NCBI GenBank assembly: GCA_944322345.1
Contig: CALUOO010000008.1
Span: forward strand, 62,001-126,000
Direction: 5' to 3'
Origin: an uncultured Bacteroides sp.
GTDB taxonomy: Bacteria > Bacteroidota > Bacteroidia > Bacteroidales > Bacteroidaceae
DNA length: 64,000 bases
Shown here: piece after piece, positions 56,149 through 64,000 of the stretch
Layout: every line of letters starts with the position of its first letter
How positions within the stretch are numbered: position 1 is the first letter of the stretch
Notes under the pieces: generated by a model
The model's input: only the letters and a program-made list of their open reading frames with translations
The model's database searches: none
What the model was told of the DNA's origin: nothing
Made by a program: the position numbers and the translations under genes

Positions 56149-57093
56149 TTATTTATGAAGATATAGATATTTTTCAATCATTGCTACAGAGGTGTCTTTC
56201 AGTAATACTATTTTATTCTTATCAATTAGATAGAGAGTTGGAATAGCTTTTAAATCATATAATTGTTTATCTCTGATGATTAGCTGTTTATCGTATGCAT
56301 TAATCCAGTTGTTGGGAAAATCAGACAAGTGACGTTTCCATTCATTTAATTCCTCATCTGGATAAATTGATAGTAATACAAGTTTTTTTTCTTGCAACAA
56401 CTCATTAATAATAGTAGCTTTTTTGAGCTGTTCAATTGTTGATGAACAAGCATGACAACCCGGATTATTGATAAATAATAATATATAATCGGCATCTAAT
56501 TGATAAAGACTTCCTCGTTTCCCAGATTCCAGTGTATAAATAAAATCTGAAGCTTGAGTTCCAATGCGGTTTTTATATGCTAAAGTTAGACGTGCCTGTG
56601 GACGTATTTTCTCCGTTCTATTTAATAGAGGGGAGTTAATCATGACTTCTAATACAGGAATGTAAAACTCTTCGTTTCTTACCGGAGAGTTTGGGTTGTA
56701 TAAATATTTGTCAGCTAAATTTGTGATACAAGTAAATATTTGTTTACTGACATTAGTCTGCTCAATAGTTTTTTTTATAGATTTCTGTGCTGTTGTAAGT
56801 GAAACATGCCCGAGAATATCACAATAATTAACCCAAATCTTTTCCATTATTTCCGGATGATAAATATATCGATTATCAGCAAAATCCATATTATCCCAAT
56901 AGTGTTCAGCTAAATATTCATAACGCATTTCTGGAGTTGCCATTATGGGAGGAATTTCGGGCAAGGTAAAAACTGGGATTGTGTCTTGTAATATAGAAAA
57001 CTTTGTTTGGCAAAAGATAATATTTTCGTGTGCACGGATATGTGCAAATGGGAGAATGAGTATGAACAGAAAATATGTGTAATTTTTCATCAT
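56149..57093 (-). CDS. DUF5106 / thioredoxin-like exported protein
   Basis: 314 residues. Signal peptide ~1-21 (ending IRAHE). Residues ~40-165 match the helical DUF5106 module that precedes thioredoxin domains in Bacteroidota (PEMRYEYLAEHYWDNMDF). Residues ~170-314 form a thioredoxin-like fold with the redox motif CHAC in INNPGCHACSS near 212 and the cis-Pro in KAIPTLYLID near 293. Periplasmic thiol-disulfide role. It ends 42 bases before the riboswitch promoter; it is not under the riboswitch. Confidence 0.85.
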   Translation of the reverse strand: MMKNYTYFLFILILPFAHIRAHENIIFCQTKFSILQDTIPVFTLPEIPPIMATPEMRYEYLAEHYWDNMDFADNRYIYHPEIMEKIWVNYCDILGHVSLTTAQKSIKKTIEQTNVSKQIFTCITNLADKYLYNPNSPVRNEEFYIPVLEVMINSPLLNRTEKIRPQARLTLAYKNRIGTQASDFIYTLESGKRGSLYQLDADYILLFINNPGCHACSSTIEQLKKATIINELLQEKKLVLLSIYPDEELNEWKRHLSDFPNNWINAYDKQLIIRDKQLYDLKAIPTLYLIDKNKIVLLKDTSVAMIEKYLYLHK

Positions 57094-57205
57094 CCGAGAT
57101 TTTATTTCCAGTTATGAAATAGGCAAAGATAACTTACTTCTTATTTTCTCCAAAATATCTGATGAACAAAGTAAGGGAACAGTCTTATTCTAAAGCAGAT
57201 TTTTG

Positions 57206-57296
57206 TTTGTCAGCAAAGGTTGACTAACGTGTTGGATAACCTTTATCAACGAGAGCCGTAACCTTTCCCAAATATTAGAGAACCTTTGCTGACAAA
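57206..57296. repeat. Inverted repeat with internal AACCTTT spaced 21-22 bases
   Basis: TTTGTCAGCAAAGGTT (57206-57221) and AACCTTTGCTGACAAA (57281-57296) are perfectly complementary over 16 bases. AACCTTT recurs at 57238, 57260 and 57281 (22 and 21 bases apart). Its position after the histidine kinase stop also suits a long-loop terminator for that operon, but no strong T-run follows. Confidence 0.7.
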
Positions 57297-57315
57297 TAAG
57301 ATAAGTATAAGAAAA

Positions 57316-59097
57316 TTATTTTTCTTTTGCTAATGTAAAGACAAATTCCAGTCCTCCACCTTGATTATTCTTAGCAGAGATATTTCCTCCATGGATGATT
57401 ACTGCATTTTTAACAATGGCTAATCCCAATCCTGTTCCTCCTAGTTTCCGAGATCGCCCTTTATCTACACGATAAAAGCGTTCGAAAAGCCGATTTAAAT
57501 GTTCTGGGGAGACTCCAATACCTGTATCTGAGAAACTGAAATAATAATAGTTTTCGTCTTCACGGAAACAGTTAATGCAAATTTGAATGTCGGTTCCTGC
57601 ATATGCAATGGAATTATCCATCAGATTACGGAAGATGGAATAGAGCAGTGAGTAATTTCCTTTTATCTGTATGCTTTTTTTAAGTGAGTTGATGACAGTA
57701 ATACGTTTTTCTTCCAATTCTAGAGAAACCTCATTGATTATATTTTCTACCAACGCGCTGATATCAATATGTTCCATGTCTATCATATTGGCAGCTTCGT
57801 CCATACGGGTAAGTACAGAGATGTCTCTCAACAAACGGCTTAAGCGATTGCTTTGAGCATAACAACGTTCAAGAAAAACATTTATTTTCTCACGTGGAAT
57901 GGAATCATTATTAACAATAGTTTCCAGATAACCTTGTATGCTGCTGACTGGTGTTTTCAGCTCATGAGCAATATTTTGTGTCAGTTGGCGTTTTAGACGT
58001 ATTTGTTCTTCCTCTTGCGTAACATCGTTAATAGAGATTTCAAAACTGGAATCTTGGAAAATAATACACTCAATTGTGAACGTCCTTCCATTCTTGTCAA
58101 TGGTTACAGACATACGTTTTTCATCTTTGCCTCTAGAACGTTGCTGCTGATTCTTATTGATGAAATTTGTAATATCTTTTAATTCTTCAATAGCAAAAAC
58201 TTCTTCTGTTGTTTCCAAATTGGAATCAGAAATAAGATTACTGTATTGAGTGAACAGATTGTTTACGAGGATTTCTTTTTTGTCTTTTGTAAATACTCCT
58301 AATCCTTCGTGTGAGATTTGCAGGTGGGTGATAAGTTTTTCACGCTCAATATAAAGGGCTTCTTTGGTTTCGTGCAGTCGCTTATATATTTGGATAATGT
58401 GCTGTGAAATTTCTCCAAGTTCGTTATGAGGAAATGAGGAATTAATGCCTATGTCAATAGGTTCATTCCTATCGGCACGCATTGCAAATTCACGCAATTT
58501 ATTTATAGAGGTACCTAATTTTTCTGTGAATTTATAGAAAATAATAACCAAAAGCATGGTGACAAGTATAGTAAACCACAAATAATTAGGATCTGCTTTC
58601 AGATTGTTGGATAAACTGACGTTATAAGGCAATGCGGAACGTATGATGTAATCTTCATATCGTGTAGCTGAATAAAAGTAAGAAACTCCTGTTGTTTCTG
58701 AAGTGCGTCTTACATCGTATCCTTTTCTACTTTTCAGTGCTTTCTGTATTTCAGGTCTATTCAAATGATTTTCCATAGACCTGTTCAGATTTGAGTAGCT
58801 TTCATAAATGATATTCCCTTGTAAATCGATCAAGGTTACACGAAGGTCTTCTAGAAAGTGGGTACGAAGATAATCGGTAGTTGTTTCTTTAATTTCGGGA
58901 GAAATCTTCAGACGTTCGTATAATCGGTTGTTATAATCTTGAAGCTGTGTATTCAGGAGTTCTATTTTATATTCTTTTTCACGCTGATATTGGTAGGCAA
59001 TGAAACAACCTGCAAATACCAGAAAAAGGGAGATGACCGAAAGAAACAACTTCCGACTGAATGATAAAAAATGCTTTTGGGTAATGGGAAGATTCAT
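57316..59097 (-). CDS. Sensor histidine kinase, PhoR-type
   Basis: 593 residues. Membrane helices at ~14-34 and ~165-187 flank a periplasmic sensing domain; then HAMP (~190-245), a PAS-like region (~255-350), HisKA with phospho-His in NIAHELKTPVSSIQGY near 376, and HATPase_c with NLMDNSIAYA (N box), DTGIGV (G1) and GGTGLGLAIV (G2). It phosphorylates the response regulator encoded 8 bases upstream. The domain order is that of PhoR; a link to the pst operon 15 kb away is inference only. Confidence 0.9.
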   Translation of the reverse strand: MNLPITQKHFLSFSRKLFLSVISLFLVFAGCFIAYQYQREKEYKIELLNTQLQDYNNRLYERLKISPEIKETTTDYLRTHFLEDLRVTLIDLQGNIIYESYSNLNRSMENHLNRPEIQKALKSRKGYDVRRTSETTGVSYFYSATRYEDYIIRSALPYNVSLSNNLKADPNYLWFTILVTMLLVIIFYKFTEKLGTSINKLREFAMRADRNEPIDIGINSSFPHNELGEISQHIIQIYKRLHETKEALYIEREKLITHLQISHEGLGVFTKDKKEILVNNLFTQYSNLISDSNLETTEEVFAIEELKDITNFINKNQQQRSRGKDEKRMSVTIDKNGRTFTIECIIFQDSSFEISINDVTQEEEQIRLKRQLTQNIAHELKTPVSSIQGYLETIVNNDSIPREKINVFLERCYAQSNRLSRLLRDISVLTRMDEAANMIDMEHIDISALVENIINEVSLELEEKRITVINSLKKSIQIKGNYSLLYSIFRNLMDNSIAYAGTDIQICINCFREDENYYYFSFSDTGIGVSPEHLNRLFERFYRVDKGRSRKLGGTGLGLAIVKNAVIIHGGNISAKNNQGGGLEFVFTLAKEK

Positions 59098-59105
59098 GAT
59101 TGCTG

Positions 59106-59795
59106 TTATTCTGTTTCAAAACAATATCCATATCCGAGGCGGGTGACAATGCATTTTCCGTATGCTCCTATTTTTTTACGCAAACGGGTTATGTTGACAT
59201 CTATTGTACGGTCGAGCACATATACTTCGTCGCTCCATATTTTAGCAAGAATATCTTCACGGGAGAAAACGCGTCCTTTGTTTTGAACCAATAATAATAG
59301 TATCTCAAATTCTTTTTTAGTCAGAGATACTTCTTCTTCATCAATGCTTACCTTTTTCTTTGTGACATCGATTACCAGTGATTGATATGTCAGGCGTTCG
59401 GGGCTTTTTTCTGCTCCTGCACCGGCTGTACGGCGTAATACTGCCTTTACCCGCGCTATTACTTCACGCAACGAGAAGGGTTTTGATATATAATCATCTG
59501 CCCCCAGATTAAAGCCTGTAACAGTATCGTTTTCTGTATCTTTGGCAGTGATAAATATAATGGGGACTTTTTCTGTCTTCTTATCTTTTTTCAGCATGTT
59601 TGCCATCTTGAAGCCGGAGATTTCTCCCATCATTACGTCCAGAAGAAGCAGATGATAGCTGCTGATGTCCATCTTGAGAGCCTCTTCTGCAGAGTTGGCC
59701 GTATCCACTTCATAGCCTTCGTTTTCCAGATTGAATTTCAGAATCTCACAGAGGTCTTCTTCGTCGTCGACAACTAAAATGCGATAATTGTTCAT
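59106..59795 (-). CDS. OmpR/PhoB-family response regulator
   Basis: 229 residues from MNNYRIL, following a good promoter. Receiver domain with acidic pocket VVDDEEDL, phospho-Asp in LLLDVMMGEISG near 53, Thr in FITAKD and Lys in ISKPFSLREV near 107. C-terminal winged helix (~130-229, LTKKEFEILLLLVQNKGRVFSREDILAKIW, DRTIDVNITRLRKKIG). Pairs with the kinase; both are read from one promoter. Confidence 0.93.
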   Translation of the reverse strand: MNNYRILVVDDEEDLCEILKFNLENEGYEVDTANSAEEALKMDISSYHLLLLDVMMGEISGFKMANMLKKDKKTEKVPIIFITAKDTENDTVTGFNLGADDYISKPFSLREVIARVKAVLRRTAGAGAEKSPERLTYQSLVIDVTKKKVSIDEEEVSLTKKEFEILLLLVQNKGRVFSREDILAKIWSDEVYVLDRTIDVNITRLRKKIGAYGKCIVTRLGYGYCFETE

Positions 59796-59823
59796 AGCGT
59801 ATGATAATGTTAAATGTATAAGG

Positions 59824-59856
59824 CAAAAATACTTTTTTATTCTATTCGGTTGCAAA
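59824..59856 (-). promoter_or_regulatory. Promoter of the two-component operon
   Basis: Minus strand TTTG (59856-59853), 21 bases, TATTTTTG (59831-59824), 29 bases before the ATG at 59795. Confidence 0.7.
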
Positions 59857-59964
59857 GTTGAGTGGATTTTGTTACGGATGGATGAAACAAATATTACAAT
59901 TGTGTTACACGCCGGAGTTTCGGAAGTTTTGTGGAAAAGAGAATGTAATGTGTCACTTAATTAT

Positions 59965-59972
59965 TACTTTTG
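59965..59972 (+). promoter_or_regulatory. -7 promoter box of the transglutaminase-like gene
   Basis: TACTTTTG, 34 bases before the start at 60006; -33 not evident. Confidence 0.5.
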
Positions 59973-60005
59973 TTTGCTGTTTTTGATAGAAATGGGTTTT
60001 GAAAC

Positions 60006-61202
60006 ATGATAGTAAAGATGGATTTTATGCGTTATAAGCGTGAGCTGATGATCGCTACGGTCGTTATCTTATTGCTGGCAGGAGGCATATCTGTGTTCAG
60101 ATATGCATCTTTTAATTCTGGGTTTGAAATTGTGGACGATCTCGGGGGGAATATCTTCCCATCGGCCATTTTGTCGGTGGCCACTACGGACGCTCAAGTC
60201 ATTGTTCCTTCTGATTCTCTGTATGTTGGTAATCCGAAATCGTGTATCGCTGTTCGCGTACGGTCGCAAAAAGCATTCAGCCGTGTGCGTATCGAAGTGG
60301 CGGAAACGCCTTTTTTCTCCCGTTCCGTTTCGGAATTTATCCTAAACAAGCCACATACGGATTATACTGTTTATCCCGACATTATCTGGAATTACGAAGC
60401 TCTCAGAAACAATGCACAAGCTGAACCTATCAGCGTAGCTGTGGAGGTGGAGATGAACAAGAAACCTTTGGGACAGCGCGTACGTACCTTTTCTGTGCGC
60501 AGCATTAACGAATGCTTGTTGGGGTATGTGGCAAACGGCACACAGTTTCACGACACCAGCATTTTTTTTGCGGCTTATGTCAACGAGGAAAACCCAATGA
60601 TTGACCGTCTGCTGCGCGAGGCGCTCAATACACGCATCGTCAACCGTTTTCTCGGTTATCAAAGTACGGCGAAAGGAGCGGTAGACAAGCAGGTCTATGC
60701 GCTTTGGAATGTGTTGCAGAAACGCAATTTCCGTTACAGTTCGGTGTCGAACACCAGCCTGTCGAGCAATGTCGTGTTCTCGCAACGCGTGCGAACGTTT
60801 GATGATGCGCTGGAGTCGTCGCAGATCAACTGTGTAGACGGAAGCGTGCTGTTCGCTTCTCTGTTGCGTGCCATCAACATCGAGCCGATTTTGGTACGTA
60901 CACCGGGACACATGTTTGTGGGATACTACACCGACAGCTCCCGTAAGGATATGAACTTCCTTGAAACAACAATGATAGGCGACGTGGATTTGAACGACTT
61001 TTTCCCTGACGAACAGCTGGATTCTACGATGGTGGGCAAATCGCAGAACGAAATGTCGAGACTCACCTTTGAAAAGTCTAAACAATATGCCAACAAGAAG
61101 TATCAGGACAATAAAGAGGGCATTCATTCCGGCCGGCTGAACTATATGTTTTTGGGTATCACAAAGGACGTGAGGCGACGGATACAACCCATCGGACGGT
61201 AA
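60006..61202 (+). CDS. Membrane-anchored transglutaminase-like protein
   Basis: 398 residues; starts at 60018 or 60027 are also possible. One membrane helix (~12-30) anchors an extracytoplasmic domain. The C-terminal part has the transglutaminase/peptidase core pattern: Cys276 in INCVDGSVLFASLLRAINIEP and His302 in VRTPGHMFVGYY, followed by LETTMIGD as possible site of the third residue. Residues ~35-190 are beta-rich and not recognised. It might process or crosslink envelope proteins; substrate unknown. An array of 40-base repeats starts 9 bases after the stop. Confidence 0.7.
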   Translation: MIVKMDFMRYKRELMIATVVILLLAGGISVFRYASFNSGFEIVDDLGGNIFPSAILSVATTDAQVIVPSDSLYVGNPKSCIAVRVRSQKAFSRVRIEVAETPFFSRSVSEFILNKPHTDYTVYPDIIWNYEALRNNAQAEPISVAVEVEMNKKPLGQRVRTFSVRSINECLLGYVANGTQFHDTSIFFAAYVNEENPMIDRLLREALNTRIVNRFLGYQSTAKGAVDKQVYALWNVLQKRNFRYSSVSNTSLSSNVVFSQRVRTFDDALESSQINCVDGSVLFASLLRAINIEPILVRTPGHMFVGYYTDSSRKDMNFLETTMIGDVDLNDFFPDEQLDSTMVGKSQNEMSRLTFEKSKQYANKKYQDNKEGIHSGRLNYMFLGITKDVRRRIQPIGR

Positions 61203-61210
61203 TGTAGTTG

Positions 61211-61310
61211 GCTGGACGCTTTCGCATTCCGCGATTCCTTCCCGCCGACGGCTGGACGTTTTCGCATTCTGCGATTCCTCCCCACCGACAACTGGACATT
61301 TTCCGTTTCG
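61211..61310. repeat. Array of 40-base repeats (type A, inverted)
   Basis: Units at 61211 and 61251 plus a half unit at 61291, 40-base register: GCTGGACGTTTTCGCATTCT then GCGATTCCTCCCCACCGACA. Read on the minus strand this is type A of the array at 30421 (GCGAAAACGTCCAGCC core with a GGGA-GAATCGC flank). The arms TCGCA and TGCGA form a small dyad. Located between the transglutaminase-like and DUF3805 genes. Confidence 0.92.
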
Positions 61311-61369
61311 GTTGCTGACAAATGGAAACAAACTTGGAAAAACTGTGTCGTTGTCTGTGGTGAATCTGC

Positions 61370-61377
61370 TATATTTG
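61370..61377 (+). promoter_or_regulatory. -7 promoter box of the DUF3805 gene
   Basis: TATATTTG, 37 bases before the start; a TTG lies 16 bases upstream, a little close. Confidence 0.5.
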
Positions 61378-61414
61378 CAACCACAGAAAATGAAACATAA
61401 AAAAACAGATAAAG

Positions 61415-62209
61415 ATGCAAGGCAAGAAGTTTATCTCTCCCGGAGCATGGTTCTCGATGATCTATCCCTCCGATTGGAACGAATTTGAGGACGGCGAAGG
61501 CTCCTTCCTTTTTTACAACCCCGAAGTGTGGACGGGCAATTTCCGCATTTCGGCCTATCGCGGTGCCGACGACTATGGCCGCGAGTCTGTCCAGCAAGAA
61601 CTGAAAGAGAATCCTTCGGCTTCGCCGGTAAAAATAGGCGCACTGGAATGTGCCTACAGCAAAGAAATGTTTCAAGAAGAAGGAACTTATTACGTCTCTC
61701 ACCTTTGGATTGTAGGAATCGGCAATATGGCATTCGAATGTTCTTTCACCGTTCCCCGTGGAGGAGACACGAAGGAAGCAGAAGCTGTAATTGCCACATT
61801 GGAAGTGCGCAAAGAAGGGGTGAAATATCCGGCCGAACTGATTCCAGTACGCCTGTCGGAAATCTGCCAGATAAATGAAGCCTACGAATGGATCAGTTCA
61901 CTTGTGAAACAGGAACTGAAAAAAGACTTCCAAGGGACAGAAGAAGACTTGCCGAAAATACAGCAGATTATCGACAGCGGTCGCATCAAACCCAAAAAGC
62001 GCGAAGAATGGCTGGCGGTAGGCATTGCCGTATGTGTCATCCTTGCCAACGAAGTAGAGGGAACCGAATGGCGGACACTGATCGACGGTAACCGTGAAGC
62101 CCCCGTACTCTGCTATCAGGAGAAGATAATCGATCCTATGAAGCTGGCATGGAGCAAGGTGAAAGCAGGCGAGAAGTGTGACATAAGCAAGGCATTGGAG
62201 GAATTATAA
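61415..62209 (+). CDS. DUF3805/DUF3806 domain protein
   Basis: 264 residues, no signal peptide. Residues ~5-140 fit DUF3805 (FISPGAWFSMIYPSDWNEFEDGEGSFLFYNP), and ~150-264 fit DUF3806 (WLAVGIAVCVILANEVEGTEWRTLIDGNREAPVLCY). Both are uncharacterised domains known from Bacteroides; the first resembles the PsbP/Mog1-like sandwich fold (inference). Probably cytoplasmic. Preceded by a 40-base repeat array and followed 54 bases later by an ABC-F gene. Confidence 0.82.
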   Translation: MQGKKFISPGAWFSMIYPSDWNEFEDGEGSFLFYNPEVWTGNFRISAYRGADDYGRESVQQELKENPSASPVKIGALECAYSKEMFQEEGTYYVSHLWIVGIGNMAFECSFTVPRGGDTKEAEAVIATLEVRKEGVKYPAELIPVRLSEICQINEAYEWISSLVKQELKKDFQGTEEDLPKIQQIIDSGRIKPKKREEWLAVGIAVCVILANEVEGTEWRTLIDGNREAPVLCYQEKIIDPMKLAWSKVKAGEKCDISKALEEL

Positions 62210-62263
62210 CCCGGCCGGCCGATGCTCTATTTTTAATTTTTAAATTTTAGTTCTTCATTTACA

Positions 62264-64000
62264 ATGACTCCTTATCTACAAGTAGACAACCTTACCAAAT
62301 CCTTCGGTAATTTGGTACTTTTCGAAAATATATCTTTCGGTGTTGCCGAGGGACAACGCATCGGGCTTATTGCCAAAAACGGAAGTGGGAAATCAACACT
62401 TCTGAATATTCTGGCAGGAAGAGAGGGATACGATGGTGGCAGCATTGTCTATCGGCGCGATCTTCGCGTAGGCTACCTTGAACAAGATCCGCGTTACCCG
62501 TCGGGACTGACCGTACTCGAAGCTTGTTTTCACCATGGCAACAACACTGTAGAACTGATTAAGGAGTATGAACGCTGTATGGCTACCGACGGAAATCCCG
62601 GTCTGGACGATCTGCTGGCACGCATGGAACATGAAAAAGCATGGGAATATGAGCAGAAAGTAAAGCAGATTCTTTCGCAACTGAAGATTTTCAATTTCAA
62701 TCAGCCTGTAGACCAGCTTTCAGGAGGACAACTGAAACGGGTGGCGCTTGCCAATGCCCTTATTACCGAACCAGAACTGCTGATTCTGGACGAGCCCACC
62801 AACCACCTCGACCTCGATATGACCGAATGGCTCGAAGATTATCTCAGCCGGACAAAACTCAGCCTGCTGATGGTGACACACGATCGCTATTTTCTCGATC
62901 GCGTCTGCTCCGAGATAATCGAAATAGACAACCGGCAACTGTATCAGTATAAAGGAAACTACAGCTATTATCTGGAGAAACGTCAGGAACGCATTGATGC
63001 CAAGAATGCTGAAATAGAACGTGCCAACAATCTCTATCGCACAGAACTCGACTGGATGCGACGAATGCCGCAAGCTCGTGGACATAAAGCGCGCTATCGC
63101 GAAGAAGCGTTCTACGAGCTCGAAAAAGTGGCAAAGCAACGCATGCGCAACGATAATGTGAAACTCGAAGTAAAGGCCTCCTACATCGGTAGCAAGATAT
63201 TCGAGGCCGACCATCTTTGCAAGCGTTTTGGCGACCTGAAGATTTTGGATGATTTCTCTTACATCTTTGCCCGTTATGAAAAGATGGGGATTGTAGGAAA
63301 TAACGGAACCGGAAAGTCTACCTTCATCAAAATACTGATGGGAGAGGAGAAACCCGACAGCGGTACATTGGATATCGGCGAAACGGTTCGCTTTGGTTAC
63401 TATTCGCAAGAAGGACTTCAGTTTGACGACCAGATGAAAGTAATTGATGTTGTACAACAGATAGCTGAAGTCATCGAATTTGCCGACGGTCGAAGACTGA
63501 CCGCATCGCAATTTCTGCAGCATTTTCTGTTTACCCCCGAAACGCAGCACAGCTATGTTTATAAACTAAGTGGGGGAGAACGTCGCCGGCTCTACTTGTG
63601 TACGGTACTGATGCGCAATCCTAATTTCCTCGTGCTCGACGAACCTACCAACGACCTCGATATCATTACGCTGAACGTCCTCGAAGAGTATCTCCGCAAC
63701 TTCAAAGGCTGTGTTATCGTCGTATCACACGACCGTTACTTTATGGACAAAGTAGTCGATCATCTGCTGGTATTCAACGGGCAAGGTGATATCCGTGATT
63801 TCCCCGGCAACTATAGCGACTATCGTGACTGGAAAGAAGCTCGAGCAAAAAAAGAACGTGAAGCAGCAAAACCGCAGGAGGAAAAGACAGCCCGTGTACG
63901 GCTGAACGAAAAACGCAAGATGAGCTTCAAGGAGCGTCGTGAGTTTGAGCAGCTGGAGCAGGAAATAGCCGAATTGGAAAAGGAAAAGTCGCAGATAGAG
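62264..64000 (+). CDS. ABC-F family ATPase (Uup/EttA-like), cut by the window edge
   Basis: 579 codons are present and the frame runs off the right edge. Two ABC domains without membrane segments: first Walker A GLIAKNGSGKST near residue 33, signature LSGGQLKRVALANAL near 149 and Walker B ELLILDEPTNHLDLDM near 170; second Walker A GIVGNNGTGKST near 343, signature LSGGERRRLYL near 430 and Walker B LVLDEPTNDLD near 455. The linker between them is the ABC-F type, and a charged C-terminal coiled coil begins near 545 (Uup-like). Such proteins act on ribosomes or DNA structures; some give antibiotic resistance, which is not evident here. Confidence 0.92.
   Translation, partial: MTPYLQVDNLTKSFGNLVLFENISFGVAEGQRIGLIAKNGSGKSTLLNILAGREGYDGGSIVYRRDLRVGYLEQDPRYPSGLTVLEACFHHGNNTVELIKEYERCMATDGNPGLDDLLARMEHEKAWEYEQKVKQILSQLKIFNFNQPVDQLSGGQLKRVALANALITEPELLILDEPTNHLDLDMTEWLEDYLSRTKLSLLMVTHDRYFLDRVCSEIIEIDNRQLYQYKGNYSYYLEKRQERIDAKNAEIERANNLYRTELDWMRRMPQARGHKARYREEAFYELEKVAKQRMRNDNVKLEVKASYIGSKIFEADHLCKRFGDLKILDDFSYIFARYEKMGIVGNNGTGKSTFIKILMGEEKPDSGTLDIGETVRFGYYSQEGLQFDDQMKVIDVVQQIAEVIEFADGRRLTASQFLQHFLFTPETQHSYVYKLSGGERRRLYLCTVLMRNPNFLVLDEPTNDLDIITLNVLEEYLRNFKGCVIVVSHDRYFMDKVVDHLLVFNGQGDIRDFPGNYSDYRDWKEARAKKEREAAKPQEEKTARVRLNEKRKMSFKERREFEQLEQEIAELEKEKSQIE

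Noticed and set aside
50307-57093. Polysaccharide utilisation locus (SusC/SusD) reading of the TonB receptor and lipoproteins
   Set aside because: No SusD homologue or glycoside hydrolase is present, and the cobalamin riboswitch plus propellers identify a B12 locus.
62264-64000. Antibiotic-resistance ABC-F protein
   Set aside because: The linker and charged C-terminal start resemble housekeeping Uup/EttA-type members; nothing in the visible part supports a resistance role.

Overview
The window is a stretch of Bacteroidales chromosome, most likely Bacteroides or Phocaeicola. The grounds are promoters of the Bacteroidota type (-7 box TAnnTTTG, in several cases with a TTG or TTTG about 19-21 bases upstream) and a gene set typical of gut Bacteroides: DUF4301, DUF4923, DUF3805, S46 dipeptidyl-peptidases, a sulfatase maturase, HU-like proteins, GldE and a BtuB/BtuG-type vitamin B12 locus. 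No rRNA, tRNA, insertion sequence, phage gene or CRISPR array was seen. Both edges lie in chromosomal sequence; the right edge cuts an ABC-F ATPase.

Layout. 0-8 kb: envelope protein, metallophosphoesterase lipoprotein, MATE transporter, HAD phosphatase, panB with an MFS transporter, and a long RelA/SpoT enzyme. 8-17 kb: DUF4301, an HU-like protein with a repeat-filled leader, purT, an O-acetyltransferase, an AraC regulator with copA, and a second AraC regulator. 17-28 kb: lipB, an oligopeptide transporter with a DUF1460 amidase, DUF1573, DUF4923, engB, recR with two partners, an aminotransferase, groEL/groES. 28-36 kb: two L,D-transpeptidases, a NUDIX hydrolase, a DPP11-like/DPP7-like peptidase pair and a sulfatase-maturase gene. 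36-43 kb: DUF4369 lipoprotein, a second HU-like gene, and a phosphate operon (porin, pstSCAB). 43-49 kb: RNase G, a 30-residue mS38-like protein, HU, then mutY, ssb, gldE and a phosphopantetheinyl transferase. 49-57 kb: a helical protein of unknown function, a B12 operon (BtuB plus two beta-propeller lipoproteins) behind a cobalamin riboswitch, and a DUF5106 thioredoxin-like protein. 57-64 kb: a PhoR/PhoB-type two-component pair, a transglutaminase-like membrane protein, a DUF3805 protein and the ABC-F ATPase.

The most unusual content is intergenic. Three arrays of 40-base repeats (near 30.5, 49.2 and 61.2 kb) belong to one sequence family, and each lies upstream of a gene with the same strand sense relative to that gene. 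Two further elements and one array contain short palindromes at a strict 21- or 23-base period (9.9, 16.0 and 37.4 kb), and a weaker element of similar layout sits at 57.2 kb. Two of these precede the two HU-like genes. The second HU-like protein and the unrelated helical protein at 49.3 kb end in the same Gly-rich tail, ESPDPIV. These observations may reflect one family of repeat arrays and nucleoid-type proteins; that link is inference.

Base composition is patchy: AT-rich blocks (about 1-8, 12-28 and 41-45 kb) alternate with GC-richer ones (9-11, 29-41 and 46-50 kb), and several changes fall inside conserved genes such as pstS.
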